Shown here one piece after another: positions 1-6,825 of a stretch of 12,251 nt of DNA. The position numbers and the translations under genes were made by a program. This stretch comes from Actinomycetes bacterium (GTDB lineage Bacteria; Actinomycetota; Acidimicrobiia; Acidimicrobiales; Acidimicrobiaceae), in contig JAKBSX010000030.1 in assembly GCA_021844725.1 (NCBI GenBank), positions 1 through 12,251 on the forward strand, written 5' to 3'. The notes beneath the pieces are model-generated. The model ran no database searches. It was given only the letters and a program-made list of their open reading frames with translations, and was not told the origin of the DNA. Every line of letters starts with the position of its first letter. The stretch's first letter is position 1.

Positions 1-68
1 ATATTCAGAGAGATCCAACAGTCATATCGGCTTATTTTGGTACGGAAGTGCGGTTAACGGATGCTTGA
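1..68 (+). CDS. livG: Branched-chain amino acid ABC transporter ATP-binding protein LivG, 3' end only
   Basis: Only the last 21 codons are present, read in frame from base 3 to the TGA at 66-68. The peptide contains RDPTVISAYFG, which matches the usual LivG ending (a D/N-P-x-V-I-x-A-Y-L/F-G pattern) followed by a short tail. LivG is one of the two cytoplasmic ATPases of the LivFGHM importer for branched-chain amino acids or related substrates. The stop codon lies inside the start of the next gene (8-bp overlap, 61-68), so the two are translationally coupled. The identification rests on the short tail and on the adjacent livF, because the Walker motifs are outside the window. Confidence 0.72.
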   Translation, partial: IQRDPTVISAYFGTEVRLTDA

Positions 69-873
69 ACTCAAAGGTCTCAGGTCTGGTTATGATGGCC
101 CTGATGTACTACATGGATTAGACCTTGTAGTAGAGCCAGGAACCCTGGTCTCAGTGATTGGTGCTAACGGCGCAGGTAAATCCACCCTGCTTCGAACTAT
201 TTCCTCCCTGATTCGGACTAGAAGCGGAACGATTACAGTTGACGGAACGGACCTCACAAACGCTGGTGCGCCAGCAATGGTCAGCCATGGGGTGTCGCAT
301 GTCCCCGAAGGTCGACAAGTGTTTGCAACCATGACAGTTGCGGAAAACCTCGACCTAGGTGCGTATAAGGCCTCCCGGTCGGTAGCGTCCGAGCGAGAGG
401 AGCGGGTGCTTGAAATATTTCCAGCTCTAAAGGAAAGGATGAATCACTTAGCGGGATCACTCTCGGGTGGCCAGCAGCAGATGTTGGCGATCGGTAGAGG
501 ACTTATGGCAGAGCCAAAGTACTTGTTACTTGATGAACCTTCCTTAGGTTTAGCGCCCATCGTTGTTCAGACCATCTTTCAAATACTACCAAATCTTTCA
601 AAGGCGGGCGTGGGCGTTCTGCTAATTGAGCAGAATGGCCAAATTGCACTTTCCATAGCAGATAAAGCAGTTCTGCTTGAGCGGGGGCAAATAACGCTTA
701 GGGGCACGGGGCAGGAACTTCTCAAAAACCCCGAAGTCATTGAACGTTACCTAGGTGTAGGCAATTCTGTTGGAACAGACAGCGAGAAAAGGATTGAAAT
801 GTCTCTTCGGATTCGAACCGCGCTGGGCGACGAAACCGGAAAGTTGTTCTCAAAAAACTCAATAGCAAATTAG
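61..873 (+). CDS. livF: Branched-chain amino acid ABC transporter ATP-binding protein LivF
   Basis: This is the second ATPase of a LivFGHM-type importer; it hydrolyses ATP at the inner face of the membrane to drive uptake of branched-chain amino acids or a related compound such as urea or an amide. Visible motifs are Walker A GANGAGKST (residues 34-42), the signature LSGGQ (134-138), Walker B YLLLDEP (154-160) and the LivF-style EQN (190-192) where many ABC ATPases have the H-loop histidine. The VPEGRQVF segment (81-88) is also characteristic of LivF. The start overlaps the end of livG. The family usually ends just after the YLG motif, here at residue 232. This protein has a further 38 residues, rich in charged residues, with no recognisable domain. 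The actual substrate cannot be told from the ATPase. Confidence 0.92.
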   Translation: MLELKGLRSGYDGPDVLHGLDLVVEPGTLVSVIGANGAGKSTLLRTISSLIRTRSGTITVDGTDLTNAGAPAMVSHGVSHVPEGRQVFATMTVAENLDLGAYKASRSVASEREERVLEIFPALKERMNHLAGSLSGGQQQMLAIGRGLMAEPKYLLLDEPSLGLAPIVVQTIFQILPNLSKAGVGVLLIEQNGQIALSIADKAVLLERGQITLRGTGQELLKNPEVIERYLGVGNSVGTDSEKRIEMSLRIRTALGDETGKLFSKNSIAN

Positions 874-882
874 TTCGCTCAA

Positions 883-924
883 AGCCAACACAGTTATCCA
901 TCATGGTAGCTAACTGTGTTGGCT
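883..924. terminator. Perfect 14-bp hairpin between convergent livF and the GlsB-like gene
   Basis: AGCCAACACAGTTA at 883-896 is the exact reverse complement of 911-924, with a 14-nt loop. It lies 10 bp after the livF stop and 5 bp beyond the stop of the leftward gene ending at 929, so it can serve both strands. Each side is followed by only a three-base T run (GAATTT on the plus strand, TTTGAG on the minus strand). It is best read as a bidirectional terminator without a strong U tract. Confidence 0.7.
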
Positions 925-928
925 GAAT

Positions 929-1189
929 TTATCTAATCCTTTTCGGTCTTTGAATAATTGTGACCAAAATAGCTGTGCAAAGAATTGCAACTATCAGCGC
1001 AAGACCCTCTTCGTAGGCATATCGATAACCGAAAATCAAATGGCCTATAATCCCCCCTATTGCTGACCCGGCAATACCTATCAATATCGTAGAAAAAATG
1101 CTCATTGGATTGGGTCCCGGGACTACCAATCTTCCCAATGCTCCGATGATTAAACCCGAAATAGCTATTGAGATAATCAAACTCAGCAT
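929..1189 (-). CDS. GlsB/YeaQ/YmgE family small membrane protein (transglycosylase-associated)
   Basis: An 86-residue, almost wholly hydrophobic protein with three membrane segments (about residues 3-23, 31-51 and 59-79). The pattern GLIIGALGRLVVPGPNP near the N-terminus, followed by a glycine-rich second helix (GIAGSAIGGIIG), is the hallmark of the transglycosylase-associated/GlsB family (PF04226). These are small inner-membrane proteins linked to general stress responses, with no established biochemical activity. The short basic tail (RPKRIR) would lie in the cytoplasm. No Shine-Dalgarno precedes the ATG at 1189, but a TAGTAT hexamer sits 6 nt upstream, which suggests a leaderless mRNA. Its stop is next to a shared hairpin terminator. 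Confidence 0.85.
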   Translation of the reverse strand: MLSLIISIAISGLIIGALGRLVVPGPNPMSIFSTILIGIAGSAIGGIIGHLIFGYRYAYEEGLALIVAILCTAILVTIIQRPKRIR

Positions 1190-1195
1190 GAGCCA

Positions 1196-1201
1196 ATACT
1201 A
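1196..1201 (-). promoter_or_regulatory. Putative -10 element for a leaderless GlsB-like mRNA
   Basis: Read leftward, TAGTAT (TANNNT type) is followed by six bases and then the ATG ending at 1189, which would place the transcript start at or very near the first codon. No convincing -35 hexamer is visible and there is no Shine-Dalgarno. Confidence 0.35.
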
Positions 1202-1355
1202 GCGAATCATTATTTTCCACGCCAGCTATCGACAGACGGAGAGTGCCACGGGTTGCCATCGGGACCAGCTGTGCATCTATGCTTAGAATCAATATCTGAG
1301 TGTTGCGACCCAGATATATTCAACTAAGAGAAAATCTGTTACCGCTAGGTACTTA

Positions 1356-1898
1356 TTAAGGTGCGGAAGAGGCTCCTGAGGTGGAAGATGGAGCAGAGTA
1401 GGTGGCGGACGGAGCAGAGTAAGCAGTGACAATCGGCTTACCGGCTGTATTTATAACATACCAATAACCACCGTAAGAATTTACACCCTGCCCATTAGTG
1501 AGCTTTGGCGCAGTATCACCCTCATAGGTATAGAGCGGATGGCCATTATACTCAATCTGCTTGGTGCCACCAGTACGGGTAAATACTGACACAAGGGACT
1601 TGTGGACTCCTCCAGATATTGGAATATTGGAATTGACAGCCGTAACCGGCGGCCATACTGCTGCACAAGAGGAATAACAAGCCGATTTCCCCGGAGCGTC
1701 TATCTGAAACATGTAATATACATATCCGCTTGAAGACGCCAGTATTCTCCCATACTTAGAAGAAACTGAAGAAAGGGAAGACTGCACATGACTAGTTGGG
1801 GCGGTGGTTGGAAAAGTAGAATTATTCGGATTTGCAGCACTTCCGCACGCAGTCAACAATGCTCCTCCGGCCATGATCCCAAGAATTGTGGCTTTCAT
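1356..1898 (-). CDS. Lipoprotein with COG4315 'secreted repeat' domain
   Basis: A 180-residue exported lipoprotein. The N-terminus has a short positive start, a hydrophobic core and the lipobox LTAC with Cys18 as the lipidation site. A Ser/Thr-rich spacer (19-47) leads to a domain resembling the 'secreted repeat of unknown function' (PF03640/COG4315). Its landmarks are D67-APGKSAC with Cys74 and Cys78 (CYSSC), CAAVWPP at 78-84, IEYNGHPLYTYEGD at 115-128, and the closing GYWYVI. The cysteine pair could form a disulfide. The tail (159-180) contains heptads of the type YSAPS(A/S)T, encoded by a 21-bp repeated unit. The function of the family is not established. Start: ATG at 1898 with AAGGGA a few bases upstream. 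The gene is divergent from the aldo/keto reductase. Confidence 0.85.
   Translation of the reverse strand: MKATILGIMAGGALLTACGSAANPNNSTFPTTAPTSHVQSSLSSVSSKYGRILASSSGYVYYMFQIDAPGKSACYSSCAAVWPPVTAVNSNIPISGGVHKSLVSVFTRTGGTKQIEYNGHPLYTYEGDTAPKLTNGQGVNSYGGYWYVINTAGKPIVTAYSAPSATYSAPSSTSGASSAP
1390..1421. repeat. Short tandem repeat encoding the lipoprotein tail
   Basis: GGAGCAGAGTA occurs at 1390-1400 and again at 1411-1421, a 21-bp period. On the minus strand this encodes consecutive seven-residue units YSAPSAT and YSAPSST near the C-terminus of the lipoprotein. A third, degenerate unit (SGASSAP) follows. Confidence 0.7.
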
Positions 1899-2096
1899 TG
1901 ATCCCTTTCTGAGTTAGTTAAGTCAGCCTTGATATCCTCAACAGACACCGACCCAAACTTTCCGACGATTAAACCTACCAATACTTTACATTCACAGAAA
2001 AAATACAGCTAATCACTAGGCCAATTACTTGGGTTATTAATCTCCAACAGCAGTTAGCATTAATTGAAATGACAAATAAAAAGCGAGGACGATACG

Positions 2097-2948
2097 ATGA
2101 CAAAATTAGGTGGCAGCTTCAATATCGGAAATAAATTGAGAGTTTCAAGAATTGGGTATGGAGCAATGCAATTGCCTGGCCCAGGGGTTTGGGGTCCATC
2201 ACCTGACCCTGACAACGCCAAGGCTGTGCTTCGAGCTGCGTTGGAGCTGGGCATAGATTTTATAGATACTGCTGACTCATATGGCCCCGACGTCGCAGAC
2301 GAGCTCATCCATGATGCGCTGTGGCCATATCCTGAACAATTGACTATCGCAACCAAAACAGGCCTCCTGCGAACTGGACCAGGGGAGTGGCATCCTCTTG
2401 CCCGGCCCGAATACATCAGGCAGCAATGTGAGATGAGTCTTAGGAAGCTAGGCGTTGAACAAATTCAACTATTCCAGTTGCACCGAATTGACCCTCTGGT
2501 TCCCCTCGAAGACCAGGTTGGTACGTTTAAGGAACTTCAGCAGCAAGGAAAGATAGCTCACATCGGTCTGTCTGAGGTTAGTGTCGATGAGATCAAAAAA
2601 GCCTCGCAGGTGGCCAAGATAGATACGGTACAGAACCTTTACAATTTAGGCAACCGTCAATCCGAGGAAGTGTTAAATTATTGTCAAGAGAATCAGATCG
2701 GATTTATTCCCTGGTTCCCAATTCAGACCGGCCAGTTAGCCAGCGGTGAAGGAATCTTGGGTAAAATTGCTTCCGACCTGGGAGCAACACCAGCCCAAGT
2801 AGCGATAGCATGGCTTTTGCATAAATCGCCTGTAATGCTTCCCATCCCAGGCACAAAATCAATTGCGCATCTAAAAGAGAATGTTGAAGCTGCAGATATC
2901 GAACTTAGCCAGGAGCAGATGAAGCTGCTGGACAGTGTTGCGAAATAA
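2097..2948 (+). CDS. Aldo/keto reductase, YdbC (pyridoxal reductase)-like
   Basis: A 283-residue NADPH-dependent aldo/keto reductase. The catalytic tetrad is visible: Asp57 and Tyr62 (FIDTADSYG), Lys87 (IATKTG) and His129 (QLHRID). C-terminal landmarks are SLGATPAQVAIAWLL-like helix residues, the cofactor-binding IPGTKS and HLKENVEA. The start of the protein (RIGYGAMQLPGPGVWGP) closely resembles E. coli YdbC as I recall it; that enzyme is reported to reduce pyridoxal to pyridoxine, so a vitamin B6 role is possible but not proven here. Substrate assignment inside this superfamily from sequence alone is weak. Start: ATG at 2097 with GAGGA at 2085-2089, a good spacing. The gene stands alone, divergent from the lipoprotein and convergent with lutC. 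Confidence 0.9.
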   Translation: MTKLGGSFNIGNKLRVSRIGYGAMQLPGPGVWGPSPDPDNAKAVLRAALELGIDFIDTADSYGPDVADELIHDALWPYPEQLTIATKTGLLRTGPGEWHPLARPEYIRQQCEMSLRKLGVEQIQLFQLHRIDPLVPLEDQVGTFKELQQQGKIAHIGLSEVSVDEIKKASQVAKIDTVQNLYNLGNRQSEEVLNYCQENQIGFIPWFPIQTGQLASGEGILGKIASDLGATPAQVAIAWLLHKSPVMLPIPGTKSIAHLKENVEAADIELSQEQMKLLDSVAK

Positions 2949-2978
2949 ATAATCAGCAGTAGCTTTAGTTCTGGTTCC

Positions 2979-3017
2979 GGGACGGCTAACAAGCCCAGTT
3001 GGCGCATTAACCGTCCC
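2979..3017. terminator. Hairpin between convergent aldo/keto reductase and lutC
   Basis: GGGACGGCTAA (2979-2989) pairs with TTAACCGTCCC (3007-3017) apart from one C-A mismatch: seven mostly G-C pairs, then three A-T pairs, around a 17-nt loop. The right arm includes the lutC stop codon (3007-3009). Neither strand shows a U tract, so the evidence is position between convergent genes plus stem stability. Confidence 0.5.
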
Positions 3018-3672
3018 ACACTACCAAAACGAAAAGATTTCTCGGGCCGTGTACTCCTTCGACTCTGCTTAGCTCTATATCTGATGTAGCCGAAGGACCA
3101 GATATAAGCGTAAGCGGAGTATCCGACTTAAAGAGGGCGAACAGGTCCATAGCCCGTGCAAGAATATTTTCTGCATCAACCACGCAAAAATGATAGTCAG
3201 GAAGCAAACTAAGGGCCCGCCGTCCCTCAGAAGGCGCAGATGTTAGTACAATGGTCCCACTCGAAGCTAGCGAATAGCTTGACCCGGTAATCGCTCCATC
3301 GAACTGTGCCAGCTGTTCAACAGACATCAGTCCGTCATCCTTTATAACTTCGATCCCTCCCAAGTCCGTCATCCAGGCTGGATTAATACCTGAAGGCACA
3401 ACCAGTCTGCGTATCGGGCAACCTGAAATAATCTCGCTCAACTTAGGCGAAATCTGATCAGAGCGTATGATTTCGGTTACTGCTTTATAATCTTCGACCA
3501 CTGAAACAAACTGGGCGACCAGTTCTTGAGCCTGATATTTTTTAGTTGACGCGACTTTTTTAGTTCCAAAATCCTCCGATTTTACGAAATCGATGTTCGA
3601 TTTGGGTTGACTCTGAACAGCTGACTTTATTGCCGCCAGGACCTGCCTGCGCACTGCTTTTGAACTAACCAT
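3007..3672 (-). CDS. lutC: Lactate utilisation protein C (LUD-domain protein LutC)
   Basis: A 221-residue LUD-domain protein (PF02589), the third subunit of the LutABC complex that oxidises L-lactate to pyruvate. Recognisable family features are a helical N-terminus, the DLGGIEV core, SSGTIVL followed by LLPDYHFCVV, and the ending GVHGPRNLFVLVVWDG. The common family motif (A-E/D-T-G before the TIVL strand) reads A-S-S-G here, whereas the LUD domain of lutB keeps AETG. The reading frame stays open upstream to 3873, but ATG at 3672 gives the family length, overlaps the lutB stop by 8 bp and has GGTGA five bases before it. The longer version would add 67 residues of lutB-antiframe sequence and is rejected. 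The gene is translationally coupled to lutB. Confidence 0.88.
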   Translation of the reverse strand: MVSSKAVRRQVLAAIKSAVQSQPKSNIDFVKSEDFGTKKVASTKKYQAQELVAQFVSVVEDYKAVTEIIRSDQISPKLSEIISGCPIRRLVVPSGINPAWMTDLGGIEVIKDDGLMSVEQLAQFDGAITGSSYSLASSGTIVLTSAPSEGRRALSLLPDYHFCVVDAENILARAMDLFALFKSDTPLTLISGPSATSDIELSRVEGVHGPRNLFVLVVWDG

Positions 3673-5080
3673 GCTCTTCACCGTGCCTTCCCAAATCGTC
3701 ACCCCAGTTTCTTGAAGGAATATCTGGAACTTCACGGGTGGTAACCCATTGCGAAGCCATCGGAACCATCGGGGCAAGGGCTTTAACGATTCGCGGATAC
3801 CTTGCCATAGACCGGATAATAGATTTTGAAACTCCGTACAAGATTGGAGACGACAGCACAACTGCCATGACACGAAATAAAACCTGTTCCCCTCTGGGTG
3901 CCACAGCCTTATTTATCATTTGCTCTCTTTGGTGAACGAGAATCGATGGTATATCAATTTTTACTGGACACACCTCATAGCAGGCGCCACACAGCGTGGA
4001 AGCCCAGGGCAAAGTTCCGGATCTCGACGGTCCAAATAGCTGAGGAGACAAAATTGCTCCGATTGGACCGGGATAGACGGAATCATAGGCATGACCCCCA
4101 ACTCTTTCGTAAACGGGACACACATTCAAACAGGCCGAACAACGGATGCATCGTAATGTCGCCCTACTGGAGGGATCACGTAAAACTTTGGTCCTGCCGT
4201 TGTCGAGTACTACTAAATGGAACTCTTTGGGTCCATCGTTGTCTGGATACAGCCCACTCCACATTGAAGTATATGGATTCATGCGCTCCCCGGTAGAGGA
4301 CCGAGGGAGAAGCTCCAACATCACTCCAAGGTCCTCCATAGTCGGAATAACTTTTTCTATCCCCATCACACTTATTAGAACTTCCGGTAGCGTTATACAC
4401 ATCCGGCCATTGCCCTCGGACTCCACTACACATATGGTCCCAGTTTCCGCAACTGCAAAGTTGACTCCTGAAATTGCGACTTTGGCACTTAGAAATTTCT
4501 CCCTGAGGTACAACCTTGAAGCCTCGGCTATTTCTGCAGGCGTTTGCCCTAAATGCCTTCCCGAGGCAATGGTTTTCTCAAACAGCTCCCGTATCTCGGA
4601 ACGATTTTTATGAATTGCCGGAACTAGTATGTGAGAAGGTTTATCGTTTGCTAGCTGTACTATCAACTCCGCCAAATCTGTCTCCAGTGGATGAATCCCT
4701 TTATCCTCTAAGAAACGATTCAGCTCGATTTCATCAGTTGTCAAAGATTTCACCTTAACCAATTCTTTAACCTGATGAGTCTGGACAATTGAGTAGATAA
4801 TCTCATTCGCCTGTTTGGCATTTACTGCGAAATGAACCTTACCGCCCTTATTGCTTATGGAATCCTCGAGCTGCGATAATAACTGATCCAGATGGGCAAG
4901 GGAATAGTCCTTTATTTCCCGGCCCCTCTCACGCAAATACTCCCAGTCGTCCACTTCGCCGGTTACCTGATAACGCTTGTTTCTGATTGTTGATGTGGCG
5001 TGACGAAGGTTGCTTCTCAACTGTGAATTAGCCAAAAACTGCCGCGATGAGCCTTGGAAACCCTTTGCCTGTCCCTCCAT
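3665..5080 (-). CDS. lutB: Lactate utilisation iron-sulfur protein LutB
   Basis: A 471-residue iron-sulfur subunit of the LutABC L-lactate oxidation complex. An N-terminal LUD domain (about 60-295) contains AETGTICV and GIEKVIPTMEDL. It is followed by a ferredoxin-like region: CIRCSACLNVC with Cys311, 314, 317 and 321, then LCGACYEVCP with Cys364, 367 and 371. The first motif can hold a complete [4Fe-4S] cluster and the second shows three cysteines, as in the family. The C-terminus (about 385-460, including WVTTREVPDIP) corresponds to the LutB C-terminal domain (DUF3390). The start ATG at 5080 is 2 bp after the lutA stop; GGAGGT lies 11 bases before it, inside lutA. Electrons probably pass from here towards the respiratory chain, as proposed for the family. 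Confidence 0.93.
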   Translation of the reverse strand: MEGQAKGFQGSSRQFLANSQLRSNLRHATSTIRNKRYQVTGEVDDWEYLRERGREIKDYSLAHLDQLLSQLEDSISNKGGKVHFAVNAKQANEIIYSIVQTHQVKELVKVKSLTTDEIELNRFLEDKGIHPLETDLAELIVQLANDKPSHILVPAIHKNRSEIRELFEKTIASGRHLGQTPAEIAEASRLYLREKFLSAKVAISGVNFAVAETGTICVVESEGNGRMCITLPEVLISVMGIEKVIPTMEDLGVMLELLPRSSTGERMNPYTSMWSGLYPDNDGPKEFHLVVLDNGRTKVLRDPSSRATLRCIRCSACLNVCPVYERVGGHAYDSVYPGPIGAILSPQLFGPSRSGTLPWASTLCGACYEVCPVKIDIPSILVHQREQMINKAVAPRGEQVLFRVMAVVLSSPILYGVSKSIIRSMARYPRIVKALAPMVPMASQWVTTREVPDIPSRNWGDDLGRHGEEHG

Positions 5081-5082
5081 GG

Positions 5083-5832
5083 TTAGCTGCTACCTCCATC
5101 CAGTCCAGATGCCAATATTTCAGCAATGTGCATCACCGAAATACCAGAATTTATTTTCTTTAGTCCACCCCCGATATGCATTAGGCAAGAGTTATCAAGT
5201 GCAACTAGAATTTCTGCTCCGGTTTTCTCAATATTTGCCATCTTGTCAAATAGCATTGCCGATGACACCGGTTCATTCTTAACTGAAAAAGTGCCGCCAA
5301 ATCCACAACATTGCTCTGCGTTTGGAAGCTCGACAAGTTCAAGACCCTCTACATTTTTCAACAGATTCACAGCAGATTGATAGATATTCAAAGACCGTAG
5401 ACTATGACAGGTGGGATGATAGGTTACTCGATGAGGAAAATAAGAGCCCGTACTCTCAATTCCAAGTACTTTGGTGATGTAATCTGTGAATTCAAAAATT
5501 CTCTTTGACAGTTCCTCCGCGGCATTAATAAGTTTCTGATCATGGGTTCTGAGCGCAAGTCTTCGATATTGCTCTCGAACCATAGCAGTGCAAGAACCTG
5601 AAATTGATACAATCGCGTCAAAATCTTTGAAGCGGTCTATAAAAGCTCTCACCAAAGGAACTGCCATATCTGCGTATCCGGTATTGTAATGGATCTGTCC
5701 GCAACAAGTCTGCCCCTCTACAATACTGACTTCCACATCCAAATGTCGCAACACCCTGGTAGCAGCTTCTATGGTTTGAGGATAGAAGAAATCATTAAAA
5801 CATGAAATAAAAAGTGAAGTTCGATCTGACAC
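5083..5832 (-). CDS. lutA: Lactate utilisation protein A (CCG-domain LutA)
   Basis: First gene of lutABC. Numbered from the GTG at 5832 the protein is 249 residues and has two cysteine-rich CCG domains. The first has SCF (Cys11), TCCGQ (Cys43-44) and SGSC (Cys81); the second has HPTC (Cys142), QCCGFGG (Cys175-176) and DNSC (Cys216). Such domains bind an Fe-S cofactor in heterodisulfide reductase and glycolate oxidase relatives. The frame is open up to a TTG at 5895 (270 residues). I prefer GTG 5832 because it has GAGGT four bases upstream, gives the family length (about 240) and puts the conserved SLFISCFNDFFYP at the N-terminus. A near-consensus TACAAT at 5862-5867 would start transcription between the two candidates. 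The annotated start should be treated as likely, not certain. Confidence 0.9.
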   Translation of the reverse strand: MSDRTSLFISCFNDFFYPQTIEAATRVLRHLDVEVSIVEGQTCCGQIHYNTGYADMAVPLVRAFIDRFKDFDAIVSISGSCTAMVREQYRRLALRTHDQKLINAAEELSKRIFEFTDYITKVLGIESTGSYFPHRVTYHPTCHSLRSLNIYQSAVNLLKNVEGLELVELPNAEQCCGFGGTFSVKNEPVSSAMLFDKMANIEKTGAEILVALDNSCLMHIGGGLKKINSGISVMHIAEILASGLDGGSS

Positions 5833-5861
5833 GGTTACCTCACATCTAGGTTGATCTGTGC

Positions 5862-5867
5862 ATTGTA
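5862..5867 (-). promoter_or_regulatory. Putative -10 element of the lutABC promoter
   Basis: Read leftward this is TACAAT, one base from TATAAT, about 30 bases before the lutA GTG. Transcription would begin near 5855 and leave a leader of about 23 nt holding the GAGGT ribosome-binding site. No good -35 is visible at 16-18 bp, so this is tentative. Confidence 0.3.
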
Positions 5868-5979
5868 CTTCAACAAGTCCAAAAACCATGCCCAATTAAA
5901 TGAATCCCCACCGATGTAAATCTTCGCCAAGAACTATCAGTCAGGTTCCCTCAAATAATGGAAATATCCAAAACTCAAC

Positions 5980-6741
5980 TCAGCCTAGTGTTATCAACTT
6001 TTGCAGATGCAGAACAGTCATAATATCCGAAAGCTGCTGAGTAAGTAATACAAAGCGATTAAACGCAAGCAGCACTCCAAACAGTATCAGTGCGGCTGAC
6101 GAGATAATAGTGAGTGCCGAGAAGTGGCGCTTCACCCAGTTGAAACTTGACTCCAGCTTTTTAAAACCAAGACCTGTGACGATAAAAGGTACCCCAAGGC
6201 CAAGCGAATAAAATGCCAGCAATAATGCGCCCTGAACCGCTTTCCCTTGAGACGCGGCTATCGACAGCACCGAGGAGAGAATGGGGCCAATACAGGGCGT
6301 CCAACCAAAGGCAAATGCCATTCCTGCGACAGGAGCTGCGTAAGGACCAAGGGTAGCCAATCTTGGGTGAAATCTCTTCTCACTGTAAAGCCAAGGCATC
6401 TTCAAATATTGGGACCCCAGCAGAAAAAGGCCCATAAACACCAGTATTACTCCTGAAATCCTTGTCAGCAATACGTGGTCTGCATAAAGAACTTTTCCGA
6501 TGGTGGTTGCACTTAGGCCCAACAAGACAAAAATGGTTGAAAAGCCCAGTATGAATAGAAGAGTAGTTCTTAAAACCCTTGAGGAACTGACATTGGAAAG
6601 ACTTCGATCACCTCTGAGCTCGGCTACGTCGACCCCCGTCACTACCGATAAATATGCTGGGACCAATGGGAGAACGCAGGGAGACAGGAAAGATATAACA
6701 CCGCCACCAAAAGCAACGATATAACCGGCAGCGAAAGACAT
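5980..6741 (-). CDS. ccdA: Cytochrome c biogenesis protein CcdA (DsbD-type transmembrane electron carrier)
   Basis: A 253-residue integral membrane protein with about six hydrophobic helices, of the CcdA/DsbD transmembrane family (PF02683). The redox pair is plain: Cys22 in SFLSPCVLPLVPAY and Cys150 in GWTPCIGPIL, at matching positions in the two inverted three-helix halves. These cysteines take electrons from cytoplasmic thioredoxin and pass them to an extracytoplasmic thioredoxin-like protein, which keeps apocytochrome c cysteines or other exported thiols reduced. No resA, ccsA or ccsB neighbour lies in the window, so the partner is unknown. The ATG at 6741 has no Shine-Dalgarno; a TATCAT hexamer 6 nt upstream suggests a leaderless mRNA. 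The gene is divergent from the nicotinamidase-like gene, with only 84 bp between them. Confidence 0.93.
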   Translation of the reverse strand: MSFAAGYIVAFGGGVISFLSPCVLPLVPAYLSVVTGVDVAELRGDRSLSNVSSSRVLRTTLLFILGFSTIFVLLGLSATTIGKVLYADHVLLTRISGVILVFMGLFLLGSQYLKMPWLYSEKRFHPRLATLGPYAAPVAGMAFAFGWTPCIGPILSSVLSIAASQGKAVQGALLLAFYSLGLGVPFIVTGLGFKKLESSFNWVKRHFSALTIISSAALILFGVLLAFNRFVLLTQQLSDIMTVLHLQKLITLG

Positions 6742-6747
6742 AAGTAT

Positions 6748-6753
6748 ATGATA
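6748..6753 (-). promoter_or_regulatory. Putative -10 element for leaderless ccdA mRNA
   Basis: Read leftward, TATCAT (TANNNT type) is followed by exactly six bases and the ccdA ATG. With the usual 6-7 nt between hexamer and start site, the mRNA would begin at the A of the start codon. There is no Shine-Dalgarno and no clear -35. Confidence 0.38.
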
Positions 6754-6814
6754 GCAAGAACTATCCTTATTCCTGGATTAGCCCGTAGACGACTCCCAGG
6801 GGTCAGCTAAATTC

Positions 6815-6819
6815 AGGAG
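6815..6819 (+). promoter_or_regulatory. Ribosome-binding site that fixes a TTG start
   Basis: AGGAG lies six bases before the TTG at 6826. No ATG or GTG near this point gives the conserved N-terminus (ALLVVDVQNDF), so this site decides the start of the nicotinamidase-like protein. Confidence 0.7.
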
Positions 6820-6825
6820 TCCAGA

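Noticed and set aside
933..1292. 119-codon leftward frame overlapping the GlsB-like gene
   Set aside because: Its translation has no family resemblance and it sits in another frame over a clear membrane-protein gene.
3673..3873. 67-residue N-terminal extension of lutC in the same frame
   Set aside because: It overlaps conserved lutB coding sequence in another frame, lies outside the LutC family length, and ATG 3672 has a ribosome-binding site and a typical coupled overlap.
3898..4758. Three rightward open frames opposite lutB
   Set aside because: They are antisense to well-conserved Fe-S protein sequence, have no recognisable protein features, and overlap each other in different frames.
5833..5895. 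Longer LutA starting at TTG 5895 or ATG 5889
   Set aside because: The extra 19-21 residues do not resemble LutA N-termini, and GTG 5832 has GAGGT at good spacing and the expected family length.
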